NCBI GenBank assembly: GCA_036279975.1
Contig: DASURP010000059.1
Coordinates: 1-49,718, forward strand
DNA: 49,718 nucleotides
Source: 66-474 sp036279975
GTDB taxonomy: Bacteria; Pseudomonadota; Gammaproteobacteria; Xanthomonadales; Rhodanobacteraceae
Direction of reading: 5' to 3'
Part shown: positions 26,525 through 35,542 of the stretch, one piece after another
Layout of the letters: each line of letters starts with the position of its first letter
How positions within the stretch are numbered: position 1 is the first letter of the stretch
Translations under genes and position numbers: made by a program
The notes under the pieces: model-generated
What the model saw: only the letters and a program-made list of their open reading frames with translations
The model's database searches: none
What the model was told of the DNA's origin: nothing

Positions 26525-27949
26525 CTAGCGCGCACGCATGCGCTCGCTCGAGCTCGGGATGCGCATCTGTTCGCGGTACTTCGCGACCGTGCGGCGCGCC
26601 ACCTGAATGCCGCGCTGGTTCAGTTCCGCGGTCAGCGTCTGGTCGGAAAGCGGCTTGCAGGGATCCTCCGCATCCACCAGCTTGCGGAGCATGGCCTGGA
26701 TCGCGGTGGCCGATGCGCTGCCGCCGTCCTCGGTGGCGACGCTGGACGAGAAGAAATGCTTGAATTCGTAGGTGCCGCGCGGCGTGTGCAGGTACTTGCG
26801 GGTGGTCACGCGCGAGATCGTGGATTCGTGCATGCCGAGTTCTTCCGCAAGTTCGCGCATGACCAGTGGTTTCATGGCCTCGGGTCCGAAGTCGAGGAAC
26901 GCGCTCTGGGTGCGCACGATGGCTTGCGCGACCCGCAGCAAGGTGTCGGCGCGCGCTTCCAGGCTTTTCATCAGCCAGCGGGCTTCCTGCAGTTGTCCAC
27001 GCAGCCACACGGCGTCGCTGCGCCGCGCGCGCGCGATCAGGCTGCAGTAGTGCTGGTTGATCGCCATGCGCGGCTGGCAATCCGGCGACAGCGACACGCG
27101 CCAGCGCCCGCCGACTTTCACGGCGTAGGCATCGGGCGCGACGTATTCGGTCTGTGCGGGATCGAAACGCGAGCCAGGCCGTGGGTCGAGCGCGCGCACC
27201 AGCGTGACCGCGGCGATGACTTCGTCTTCGGGCGCACCGAAGCGGCTGGAGAGTTTCGCGACGTCGCGGCGTGCCAGCAGGTCGAGGTCGCCCGCGACGA
27301 TTGCGCGCGCGAGTTCGCGGCCTTCCGTCGCAGGCTCGAGCTGTTCCAGCTGCGCGTCGAGGCAGTCGCCCAGGTTGAGGCTGGCGACACCGACCGGATC
27401 GAAATGCTGGATGCGCTTGCGCACGGCATCGGCTTCGTCCTTGCCGGCGGCGGGCTGCAGCGCGTGCAGTGCGGCCAGCACCGGTTCCAGTCCCTCGTGC
27501 AGGTAACCGTCGTCGTCCAGCGCGTCGATGATCGCGGCGGCAATCGCTGCCTCGCGGGCCGAGAACCCGCTCAGGTTGGCCTGCCACTGCAGGTGCTCGC
27601 GCAATCCTTCGGGGGCCGCGTCCTGGTGCTCGGGGGCGTCGTCGTCGTCGAAACCGTGACTGGATTGCGCCCACTCCATGACCTGCGGCGAATGTTCGTC
27701 CCAGTATTCGCTGTCGTCGGCCGCCTCCGGGGCGGTGTCGTCATTCGCGTCGCTGAATGTCGCGGCGTCGCCAGGGGCGTCTTCCCCGTCCTCCATGCCG
27801 TCGAGGTCGATCAAGGGGTTGGCTTCCGCCAGTTCGCGCAGCTCGACCTGCAATTCGACCTGCGACAATTGCAACAACCGGATCGCCTGCTGCAATTGCG
27901 GCGTCAGGGACAACTGTTGCGACTGGCGAAGCTGGATGCCCGGTTTCAT
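26525..27949 (-). CDS. rpoN: RNA polymerase sigma-54 factor
   Basis: RpoN directs polymerase to -24/-12 promoters and needs an AAA+ activator. The 474-residue protein has the glutamine- and leucine-rich region I (LRQSQQLSLTPQLQQAIRLLQLS), an acidic region II, the core-binding domain, the HTH region and the RpoN box ARRTVAKYRE near residue 455. All parts are present at normal length. It lies downstream of lptB, as in many gammaproteobacteria. Confidence 0.97.
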   Translation of the reverse strand: MKPGIQLRQSQQLSLTPQLQQAIRLLQLSQVELQVELRELAEANPLIDLDGMEDGEDAPGDAATFSDANDDTAPEAADDSEYWDEHSPQVMEWAQSSHGFDDDDAPEHQDAAPEGLREHLQWQANLSGFSAREAAIAAAIIDALDDDGYLHEGLEPVLAALHALQPAAGKDEADAVRKRIQHFDPVGVASLNLGDCLDAQLEQLEPATEGRELARAIVAGDLDLLARRDVAKLSSRFGAPEDEVIAAVTLVRALDPRPGSRFDPAQTEYVAPDAYAVKVGGRWRVSLSPDCQPRMAINQHYCSLIARARRSDAVWLRGQLQEARWLMKSLEARADTLLRVAQAIVRTQSAFLDFGPEAMKPLVMRELAEELGMHESTISRVTTRKYLHTPRGTYEFKHFFSSSVATEDGGSASATAIQAMLRKLVDAEDPCKPLSDQTLTAELNQRGIQVARRTVAKYREQMRIPSSSERMRAR

Positions 27950-28057
27950 GGCGACGTTCGTGGACAGTCGCCCGCATCCTAGCTCACTGCAGCGCGGGTG
28001 GGTAGTACGTAGGCACGATTTTTGCTTGGGTGCGTCACTGCCGAAAGGCGCCCGGGT

Positions 28058-28777
<720 letters not shown>

Positions 28778-28780
28778 GGA

Positions 28781-29413
28781 TCAAGGTGTTCCTGGCGTCG
28801 CTGCGGAAGCGGGCGTTTGCATCGGCCGCAAGCTTGATGTCGAGCTGGCGGGCGCCGGGCTTGCCGGCTTGCCCGTCGCCGGTGCACTGGTGGGCGCTGC
28901 TTCGGCAGACCTGGCCTTGGGCTGGAACACCATGTGCACCTGTCCGCCGGAACCGCCTTCGCCCACCATCCGGCCCGTGTCGGTGTTGTAGGTGAGCTTG
29001 GCACCATGGAATTCGCCACGGCCCTGCTGCACGACGTTGGCGCTGCCGGTGAGGATCACGGTGTTTTCCGCGACCAGGTATTCGATCGCGTCGGCCGAGC
29101 CGTCCACCATGCTGCCGTTGTCCAGTTTCTGCCGGAACGTCGCGGGCACGCCCGTGACGACCGCACGGTCCCACTCGCCATCCTGGTTTTCATAACCGAC
29201 GGTCTTTTCGCCCGTGATCACGATGCTGCCCTGGGAAAGCTTGACGTGGCCGGTCAGGATGACCTGGCCATTGTTCTGGAGGTTCGCGACCTGATGGTCG
29301 GCGGCGACCTGGATTTTCGCCTCGCGGTCCGACTTGAGCGCCCACGCGTTGCCACAGACCGCGAGCGCAAGCGTCGCCAGCAGGGCGAACTCAATCGTTT
29401 TTGGGTGTCGCAT
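28781..29413 (-). CDS. lptA: LPS transport periplasmic protein LptA
   Basis: LptA forms the periplasmic bridge that carries LPS to the outer membrane. With the ATG at 29413 the protein has 210 residues and begins with a signal peptide (MRHPKTIEFALLATLALAVCGNAWA). The beta-jellyroll repeat follows with LTGHVKLSQGSIVITGEKTVGYEN and YLVAENTVILTGSANVVQQGRGEFHG. The C-terminus is alanine- and proline-rich and not conserved. An in-frame ATG at 29446 would add 11 polar residues before the signal peptide and is less likely. The start overlaps the lptC end by 23 bp. Confidence 0.93.
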   Translation of the reverse strand: MRHPKTIEFALLATLALAVCGNAWALKSDREAKIQVAADHQVANLQNNGQVILTGHVKLSQGSIVITGEKTVGYENQDGEWDRAVVTGVPATFRQKLDNGSMVDGSADAIEYLVAENTVILTGSANVVQQGRGEFHGAKLTYNTDTGRMVGEGGSGGQVHMVFQPKARSAEAAPTSAPATGKPASPAPASSTSSLRPMQTPASAATPGTP

Positions 29414-29984
29414 TTTTTCGGGTCGGTGTGAAGGTGCCATGGACATCGGAGAGCAACTCCAGTGAATGGGTGTCGAAATCGGCCTTCATGCCGACGCCGC
29501 GCAGTATAGAGCCGGGTTCCTGTATCACGCTGGGCGCGGCACTGGCCATGCGCTTGTCCTGGATCCACACGGTGGCGTCGGCAGTGTGGATCTCGGCTGC
29601 GGAAATCCTCGGGGTGGGAGGCCGGCGCATCTCGACCTCGCCGATCAGTTTCACGAGGTTGTTGTCGGCGCTGACCCACGCGTATTGCGAAGTGCCGTCC
29701 CAATCGGAGCCGTCGCTGGCGACGAAGAAGTACTTCGGGGCGTTCACGTACAGCGAGTCGTTGCCCTCGCGGCGGGCGAGGTGCGGCGCGGTCATGGTGA
29801 AGGCCAGCTTGCCGTCCTTGCCGAACGCATGCAGCGTGAAATGATCGAGTTCGTAGCTGGAACGCGGCGGGCCGACGATCGCCACGGGCTTGGGCGGCGG
29901 CCTGAGCCACCACACCAGCAGCTGGGTGATCGCGGCGGCGACGGCCAGCGCGATGATCCAGACCGCGGTACGTCGATCCCTCAT
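29391..29984 (-). CDS. lptC: LPS export membrane protein LptC
   Basis: LptC is the bitopic protein that links the LptBFG extractor to LptA. The 197-residue protein has one N-terminal membrane helix (RRTAVWIIALAVAAAITQLLVWWL), then the periplasmic domain with YVNAPKYFF, VKLIGEVEMRR and the C-terminal SLELLSDVHGTF. The ATG at 29984 overlaps the kdsC stop (ATGA). Length is normal for the family. Confidence 0.93.
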   Translation of the reverse strand: MRDRRTAVWIIALAVAAAITQLLVWWLRPPPKPVAIVGPPRSSYELDHFTLHAFGKDGKLAFTMTAPHLARREGNDSLYVNAPKYFFVASDGSDWDGTSQYAWVSADNNLVKLIGEVEMRRPPTPRISAAEIHTADATVWIQDKRMASAAPSVIQEPGSILRGVGMKADFDTHSLELLSDVHGTFTPTRKNATPKND

Positions 29985-30511
29985 GCCGGCGGCTGTCCCC
30001 GGGTGAGCGCGGCGAGGATGAAATCGCACGCTTCGCGGGCTGCGCCCATGCCGCCCGCAGCGCGGGTTTGCCAGGCGGCTTCGCGGGCGACCTCGGGGCG
30101 GGCGTTGGCCACGGCGATCGCAAGCCCGCAGGCCCGCATTGGCGGCAGGTCGGTCAGGTCGTCGCCGACGTAGGCCGCCTGGTCGGCGGCCAGGCCCGAG
30201 GCGCGCAGGATGTCCTCGAGGCACCCCAGCTTGTCGCTCTTGCCCTGGTAAACGTGGTCGATGCCGAGTTGTTCGGCGCGCAGTTCCACCGCGTGGCTGA
30301 TGCGTGCGCTGATGATCGCGACTTCGATGCCGTGCTCGCGCAGCATCTTGATGCCTAGCCCGTCGTGCGTGTGGAAGGCCTTGATCTCGCGTCCGTCCTC
30401 GGTCATCCACAGCCTCCCGTCGGTGAGCGTGCCGTCCACGTCGAAGGCGACCAGCTTGATCTTCGCGGCGCGGGCGAGGGGGTCGGCGGGGATCTCGCTG
30501 GATGGGTTCAT
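29981..30511 (-). CDS. kdsC: Kdo-8-phosphate phosphatase
   Basis: KdsC removes phosphate from Kdo-8-phosphate in the pathway to the LPS inner core. The 176-residue HAD-fold protein has FDVDGTLTDGRL (nucleophile Asp24 and Asp26), ISARIS, the Lys in YQGKSDKL and YVGDDLTDLP. No large cap domain is present, as expected for this tetrameric family. The ATG at 30511 is preferred; the frame runs upstream into repeat DNA (30539-30728) which is clearly not coding. The gene lies between kdsD and lptC. Confidence 0.95.
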   Translation of the reverse strand: MNPSSEIPADPLARAAKIKLVAFDVDGTLTDGRLWMTEDGREIKAFHTHDGLGIKMLREHGIEVAIISARISHAVELRAEQLGIDHVYQGKSDKLGCLEDILRASGLAADQAAYVGDDLTDLPPMRACGLAIAVANARPEVAREAAWQTRAAGGMGAAREACDFILAALTRGQPPA

Positions 30512-30538
30512 GGGGTCGAAAGCGTGAGATCGAGCTGA

Positions 30539-30728
30539 AACCGTCGCGAGCGAAGGCAGATCGGGCGACGCCGGAGCGCAGGAAGCGGAGTGTACACGCC
30601 AGTGCATGAGGATTGACTCGACGCATCGGCGGCCCGCCCTCCGGGCCATTCGCTACGCGAATGTTCGCTCCGGCATCCTGCCTTCGCAGTCGAGCACCGC
30701 CGGCGCGCGAGCTGCCGAGCGCAGCGGG
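30539..30728. repeat. Intercistronic dispersed repeat, copy 2, with extra hairpins
   Basis: This contains the same blocks as 23256-23388 but with a 76-bp extra segment at 30615-30690. That segment holds two stem-loops: GGCCCG-CCCTC-CGGGCC (30631-30647) and CATTCGC-TAC-GCGAATG (30647-30663). The element lies between the kdsD stop and the kdsC start on the minus strand, the same type of position as copy 1. Confidence 0.85.
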
Positions 30729-30740
30729 TTTCAGACGATC

Positions 30741-31757
30741 TCAGACCACCCGCGCGCGCAGCAGGTCGTGGATGTTCAGCGCGCCGACCACGTGCTGCGC
30801 GTCATCCACCACCAGCAGCGCGTGGATCTTGTACATATCCATCATCTGGGCTGCCTCGGCAGCCAGCTTGTCCGGACCGATCACCTTCGGGTGGCGGCTC
30901 ATGGCGCCGCCGACCGGACTGGCGCGCAGGTCGACCCCGTGATCGTCCAGCATGCGGCGCAGGTCGCCGTCGGTGAACACGCCCTGCAGGCGCTGTCCGG
31001 CGTCCACGATCGCGGTCATGCCGAGGCCCTTGCGCGACATTTCCATCAACGCTTCGGTGAGGGTGGCGTCGGCACCCACCACCGGGATGGCGTCGCCGGT
31101 GTGCATGATGTCGGAAATCTTGAGCAGACGCCGCCCCAGCGCACCGGCCGGGTGCGAGCGCGCGAAATCGTCGGCGGTGAAACCGCGCGCTTCCAGCAGC
31201 GCGATCGCCAGCGCATCGCCCAGCACCAGCGCGGCGGTGGTGCTGGCGGTGGGCGCGAGGCCCAGCGGGCAGGCCTCGGTGGAGACGCTGGCATCCAGGT
31301 GGGCATCGGCATCGCGCGCCAGCGACGAGCGCGGGTTGCCGGTCATCGCGATCAGCGCGTTGCCCTGGCGCTTCAGGAAGGGCAGGATGACCAGGACTTC
31401 CTCGGTTTCGCCCGAATTGGACAACAGCAGCACCACGTCGTGCGGGGTGATCATGCCGATGTCGCCGTGGCTGGCTTCGCCGGGGTGCACGAAGAATGCA
31501 GGGGTGCCGGTCGAGGCGAGGGTTGCGGCGATCTTGCGCCCGACGTGGCCGGACTTGCCCATCCCGGAGACCACCACCCGCCCCGGGCAGGCCAGGACCA
31601 ACCCGCAGGCCTTGCTGAAATCGCCGTCGATGCGCAGCCCCAGGGCCTCGATGCCCCGGGCTTCGATGTCGATGACCTTGCGCGCGCTGGCCACCAGTGC
31701 CGCGCGGTCATGGCCGGGATGCGTTGTGGCGTGGACCTGAGCGGTGCGCGCGTTCAT
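30741..31757 (-). CDS. kdsD: Arabinose-5-phosphate isomerase
   Basis: KdsD turns ribulose-5-phosphate into arabinose-5-phosphate, the first step to Kdo. The 338-residue protein has the SIS domain (GRVVVSGMGKSGHVGRKIAATLASTGTP, FVHPGEASHGDIGM, LLSNSGETEE) and then two CBS domains (ISDIMHTGDAIPVV and MSRHPKVIGPDKLAAEAAQMM, ending in HDLLRARVV). It leads the Kdo/Lpt cluster on the minus strand and diverges from ibaG over 191 bp, which should hold promoters for both directions. Confidence 0.96.
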   Translation of the reverse strand: MNARTAQVHATTHPGHDRAALVASARKVIDIEARGIEALGLRIDGDFSKACGLVLACPGRVVVSGMGKSGHVGRKIAATLASTGTPAFFVHPGEASHGDIGMITPHDVVLLLSNSGETEEVLVILPFLKRQGNALIAMTGNPRSSLARDADAHLDASVSTEACPLGLAPTASTTAALVLGDALAIALLEARGFTADDFARSHPAGALGRRLLKISDIMHTGDAIPVVGADATLTEALMEMSRKGLGMTAIVDAGQRLQGVFTDGDLRRMLDDHGVDLRASPVGGAMSRHPKVIGPDKLAAEAAQMMDMYKIHALLVVDDAQHVVGALNIHDLLRARVV

Positions 31758-31948
31758 GCGGTCGTACTCCTTCCTGTCAGGGCCGACGACCCGGTCGCCT
31801 GATGTGGGGGCGGCGGGACGTGGCGTTCAGCCATCACCCGATTTCGAGTAACATCACAGGTTGCCATTCTACAGGCCGCCAGCCGTGCTTTCGCATCCCG
31901 CGGGTGCACGGGAAATTACGCGGCGGCCTCATCGTTAGAGAGCGGTTC

Positions 31949-32185
31949 ATGCAACCCGACGAGTTGAAATCACTGCTGGAAGCGGCCTTTCCGGGTGCCG
32001 GTATCGAGGTTTCCAGCCCCGACGACGTGCACTTCCAGGCGACCGTCGTGGCCGAGGCTTTCACCGGCCAGCCGACCCTGGTGCGCCACCGCATGGTGTA
32101 CGCGGCGCTGGGTTCGCGCGTGGGCGGCGAGGTCCACGCCTTGTCCCTGCGCACCATGGCGCCGGCGGAAGTGAAGAACGCCTGA
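31949..32185 (+). CDS. ibaG: BolA-family protein IbaG
   Basis: This small BolA-fold protein has 78 residues. BolA proteins pair with monothiol glutaredoxins to handle iron-sulfur clusters, and a grxD gene is present at 2725. It has VSSPDDVHFQATVVAEAF, then RHRMVYAALG and EVHALSLRTMAP, the family core including the conserved histidines. The ATG at 31949 lies after GAGAGCGG. Its stop overlaps the murA start by one base (TGATG), the standard ibaG-murA arrangement. Confidence 0.94.
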   Translation: MQPDELKSLLEAAFPGAGIEVSSPDDVHFQATVVAEAFTGQPTLVRHRMVYAALGSRVGGEVHALSLRTMAPAEVKNA

Positions 32186-33444
32186 TGGCCAGGATCGTGA
32201 TTTCGGGCGGCAAACCGCTGCAAGGAGACGTCTGGATTTCCGGTGCCAAGAACGCGGTGCTGCCGATCCTCGCTTCCTGCCTGCTTGCGGACGAACCCGT
32301 CACCATCGGCAACGTGCCGCACCTGCACGACGTCACCACCACCATGGAACTGCTGGGCCAGATGGGCGCGGAGCTGGTGGTGGACGAACACATGCGGATC
32401 CGTGTCGACCCGCGCCCGACCCACCGTTTCTTCGCGCCCTACGAACTGGTCAAGACCATGCGCGCGTCGATCGTGGTGCTGGGTCCGCTGATCGCGAAAT
32501 ACGGGCAGGCCGAGGTTTCGCTGCCCGGTGGTTGCGCAATCGGTTCGCGCCCGGTCGACCAGCACATCAAGGGCCTGCGTGCGCTGGGCGCGGACATCAC
32601 GGTTGCGAACGGCTACATCAAGGCGCGCGCGCAACGCTTGCAGGGCGCGCGCATCGCGATGGACATGGTCACCGTCACCGGCACCGAAAACATCATGATG
32701 GCGGCGGTGCTGGCGACCGGCACCACCGTGATCGAGAACGCCGCCGAGGAGCCCGAGGTCTGCGACCTCGCGCATTGCCTCAATGCCATGGGCGCGAAGA
32801 TCGGCGGGATCGGCACCACCACGCTGGTGATCGACGGCGTCGAGCGCCTGCACGGTACCGATTACGACGTGCTTCCGGATCGTATCGAAACCGGTACGTT
32901 CCTGGTGGCCGGCGCCATCACCGGCGGCCGCGTGCGCGCCAAGCGCACCCGCCCCGAACTGCTGAAGTCGGTACTCTCGAAACTCGAGGAGACCGGGGCC
33001 CACATCAACTGCGAGGGCGATGCGATCGAACTGGACATGCGCGGTCACCGTCCGCGCGCCGTCGACGTCACCACCGCGCCGTACCCGGCGTTCCCGACCG
33101 ACATGCAGGCCCAGTTCACCGCGCTCAACTGCGTCGCCGAAGGCACCGGCGTCATCACCGAAACCGTGTTCGAGAACCGCTTCATGCACGTGCAGGAACT
33201 GCACCGCCTGGGCGCCGACATCAAGCTCGAAGGCAACACCGCGATCGTGCGCGGCGTGCCGCACATGTCGGGGGCGCAATTGATGGCGACCGACCTGCGC
33301 GCCTCGGCATCCCTGGTGCTGGCGGGCCTGGTGGCCGAAGGCGACACCACTGTCGATCGCATCTACCACATCGACCGCGGGTACGAGAACATCGAGGAGA
33401 AGCTCGGCGGGCTCGGCGCGCACATCCGCAGGTTGCCGAACTGA
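32185..33444 (+). CDS. murA: UDP-N-acetylglucosamine 1-carboxyvinyltransferase
   Basis: MurA adds enolpyruvate to UDP-GlcNAc, the first committed step of peptidoglycan synthesis. The 419-residue protein has SGAKNAVLPILAS at the start, the catalytic Cys117 in GGCAIGSRPVDQH, and RASASLVLAGLVAEG plus IDRGYENIEEKL near the end. The Cys, the target of fosfomycin, is present, so no intrinsic resistance is expected from this residue. It is followed by a 631-bp repeat-rich gap. Confidence 0.98.
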   Translation: MARIVISGGKPLQGDVWISGAKNAVLPILASCLLADEPVTIGNVPHLHDVTTTMELLGQMGAELVVDEHMRIRVDPRPTHRFFAPYELVKTMRASIVVLGPLIAKYGQAEVSLPGGCAIGSRPVDQHIKGLRALGADITVANGYIKARAQRLQGARIAMDMVTVTGTENIMMAAVLATGTTVIENAAEEPEVCDLAHCLNAMGAKIGGIGTTTLVIDGVERLHGTDYDVLPDRIETGTFLVAGAITGGRVRAKRTRPELLKSVLSKLEETGAHINCEGDAIELDMRGHRPRAVDVTTAPYPAFPTDMQAQFTALNCVAEGTGVITETVFENRFMHVQELHRLGADIKLEGNTAIVRGVPHMSGAQLMATDLRASASLVLAGLVAEGDTTVDRIYHIDRGYENIEEKLGGLGAHIRRLPN

Positions 33445-34075
33445 CCGCAACGCTTGCCGGCGCCACTGGCACCGGAATCAACCGTTCGGCCGGCACCCGG
33501 CTTTTGCTCGTCGTCCCGGCGTAGGTCGGGATCCATTCTTTTTGCCAGCGAGCACGACAGTCTTCCGTATGGGTTCAGCTCGCCTCGGCGGTGAGCGTGA
33601 TCGCGCGCAGGCGCGCTCCTGCGACAGCTGCCTGGCGGGAGCCGGCTTTGCCGGCGACCGCCAAAACCATCGCGCCTGGCATGACGGTCCGGTCGTACAT
33701 CCGTGTGCTCGGACATGCGGCGCTTGCTCTGCCGTTCGGCTGCGCGCCGCGGCGTCATGCGAAGGCGCGGGAACGCTCGGCTCCATTGCCGGCCATCCCT
33801 GGCCTGATCCGAAGCGAGAATCGACAATCTGCTTCGCCCGTCACGTGCGCAGGACGCGCCCCGGGAGGGGCGCGGAAAAGACAGGGATGCCGAAAAGTGA
33901 GTTCACTGGGTCCCGGCTTTCGCCGGGGTGACGAGTGAAGTGGGTCCCGGCCTTCGCCGGGACGACGAATGTTGTATATCCCGGGCTGCGCCGGGGTGAT
34001 GGCCGTGCGACTTGGCGTCGTCCACCGTGGACGCGCTGCATCGGACGCGCACGCCGGTGCGCGATCCGATCCCCG
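33445..34075. other. Repeat-rich intergenic gap without a gene
   Basis: This 631-bp stretch between the convergent murA and DUF3108 genes has open frames on both strands, but none looks like a protein. It contains a REP-type sequence CGTCGTCCCGGCGTAGGTCG (33509-33538), a pair of weak hairpins related to the element at 1947 (GCGCGCAGGCGCGCTCCTG and GAGCCGGCTTTGCCGGCGAC, about 33608-33660), a short hairpin CGCGCCCCGGGAGGGGCGCG (about 33855) and three direct copies of a REP unit (33907-34002). It reads as a landing zone for small repeats. Confidence 0.75.
33907..34002. repeat. Three direct copies of a REP-like unit
   Basis: Three units of about 27 bp share the pattern CCCGG-CTT/TG-CGCCGGG-TGACGA: 33907-33933, 33940-33968 and 33977-34002. 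The same family is seen at 19419-19500 and 33509-33538. The copies are in the same orientation, unlike the inverted pair at 19419. Confidence 0.75.
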
Positions 34076-34777
34076 TCAGCGCGTCGACCAGCTCTCGAGT
34101 TCCAGCGAAAGGCTGTTCTTGCCGCGCTGGTTGATTTCGACCGGCACCGGCAGCTTGGCTGGCGCGAACCATGCCTCGAAGGGATCGCCGCCGTCGGTGC
34201 GGATCACGCGGGTCGCGTCGAAGGTGCCGGCCGGCACCTCGAGCGACTGCTGGCCCTGCGCGGTGAAATGCTGCATGTCGATGCGGTTGCGCACCGCGAC
34301 CGGCAGCGTGAAGCTGGTTTTGCCCTTGGCCAGTCCTGCCGCGAGTGCGAGCGGAACGGTGTGGCGTTCGAGCACGCCGGGCCGGGTCGCGAAAGTGTAG
34401 GTGCCCTTGTCTTTCACTTCGATGGTGTGCGCGTTCCAGTCGAAGCGCACCTCGCGATGTTTGCGCTTGAGCGCGGTGTCCATGGTGTAGTCGTAGGTCT
34501 CGCCCTGCGGCAGGTCGCCGACCCAGCGGAAGGTCGAAACTTCGTCCACGCTTGCGGACAGCAGCGATGCCAGCCCCGAGGTGCCACGGCTTTGCGTGGT
34601 GTAGGTCCAGACGTCGCCGCGGGTGTTGGCGAGCGTCACGGTTGCCGTGCCGATCTCGGAGCCGTTGCGCAGCACCCGGTAGTGCGCGGTGAACGCAGGT
34701 ACGGGCGGGGCCGCGGCGGCAGCGCCGGCGACGAGCGCGAGGGCGAGGATGAAACCCGATTTGAACAAGGATTGCAT
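34076..34777 (-). CDS. Exported DUF3108 domain protein
   Basis: This 233-residue protein has a signal peptide (MQSLFKSGFILALALVAGAAAAA) and a single DUF3108 domain. Diagnostic stretches are FTAHYRVLRNGSEIGTATVTL, LKRKHREVRFDWNAHTIEV and the end FEAWFAPAKLPVPVEINQRGK. It is predicted to be periplasmic and beta-rich. The function of the family is unknown. In related genomes DUF3108 genes sit next to purN/purM, as here. Confidence 0.88.
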   Translation of the reverse strand: MQSLFKSGFILALALVAGAAAAAPPVPAFTAHYRVLRNGSEIGTATVTLANTRGDVWTYTTQSRGTSGLASLLSASVDEVSTFRWVGDLPQGETYDYTMDTALKRKHREVRFDWNAHTIEVKDKGTYTFATRPGVLERHTVPLALAAGLAKGKTSFTLPVAVRNRIDMQHFTAQGQQSLEVPAGTFDATRVIRTDGGDPFEAWFAPAKLPVPVEINQRGKNSLSLELESWSTR

Positions 34778-34837
34778 GGCGTTCGAAGGTGACGTCGTTC
34801 CAGCGCGCAGCCTGACGCGCGAAGCCTGAACGCAGGC

Positions 34838-35542
34838 TCACGCGACGGCTAGGCGGCCGGTGTCGTCGAGTCGAAGCGGCGCGTCGATCGGGCGGCCGTC
34901 GAACCAGACCTTGCCGTCGCGTTCGCCGACGTGGCCACGCGCGATCGCGTCCACGCAGGCGACCAGCAGCGCATGTTCCCGCGGCAGCAGGCGCGCGGCC
35001 AGGGTGTCCTCGCTGTCGCCGTCGCGCACTTCGATGCGGGCCTGCGCGATGACCGGGCCGCCGTCGAGTTCGGCGCTGACGAAGTGCACGCTGGCGCCGT
35101 GTTCGGCGTCGCCGGCCCGGAGCACGCGGCGGTGGGTGTGCAGGCCGCGGTATTTCGGCAACAGCGAGGGATGGATGTTGATCATCCGGCCGGTCCACTG
35201 CGCCGTCACGGCAGTGTCGAGGATGCGCATGTACCCGGCCAGCACCACCAGTCGCGCACCACTGGCGGCGACGTTGGCGAACAGGGCTTCGTCGAAGGCA
35301 CGGCGGTCGGGGAAGCCCTTGGGATCGAGCGCGAACGTCGGGATGCCATGTGCTTCCGCCTGGCGCAGCGCCGGCGCGTCGGCCTTGTCGCCGGCGACCA
35401 GCTTGAATGCGACCGGCAACCTGCCGGTTGCGTGCGCGGCCAGCAGTGCCGCGAGGTTGCTGCCGCGGCCGGAGGCGAGGACCGCGATGGGCAAAGACGG
35501 GGACCGGGGACCGGGGACCGGGGACCGGGACGCGGGACTCAC
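34838..35542 (-). CDS. purN: Phosphoribosylglycinamide formyltransferase PurN
   Basis: PurN transfers a formyl group from 10-formyl-THF to GAR in purine synthesis. The core is complete: AVLASGRGSNLAALL, the catalytic Asn/His/Asp in MINIHPSLLPKYRG, HGASVHFVSAELDGGPVIAQ. The start is uncertain. No ATG precedes the core. A GTG at 35542 overlaps the purM stop (GTGA) and gives 234 residues, but its first 15 codons are a heptad repeat. A TTG at 35494 gives 218 residues (MPIAVLASGRG), closer to the usual family length. Either way the repeat array has altered the junction. Confidence 0.92.
   Translation of the reverse strand: MSPASRSPVPGPRSPSLPIAVLASGRGSNLAALLAAHATGRLPVAFKLVAGDKADAPALRQAEAHGIPTFALDPKGFPDRRAFDEALFANVAASGARLVVLAGYMRILDTAVTAQWTGRMINIHPSLLPKYRGLHTHRRVLRAGDAEHGASVHFVSAELDGGPVIAQARIEVRDGDSEDTLAARLLPREHALLVACVDAIARGHVGERDGKVWFDGRPIDAPLRLDDTGRLAVA
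35500..35540. repeat. Heptad array at the purM/purN junction
   Basis: Four exact GGGACCG units are followed by a degenerate part ending GGGACTC. The array reaches into the purM stop codon (35539-35541) and fills the first codons of purN if the GTG start is used. Confidence 0.9.

Noticed and set aside
30512..30649. N-terminal extension of KdsC by 46 codons
   Set aside because: The extension is encoded by the dispersed repeat also seen near 23300, and KdsC of normal length starts at 30511.
33542..33938. Open frames of 115-129 codons in the murA-DUF3108 gap
   Set aside because: Several overlapping frames exist on both strands, none has conserved motifs or a ribosome site, and they run through repeat sequences.
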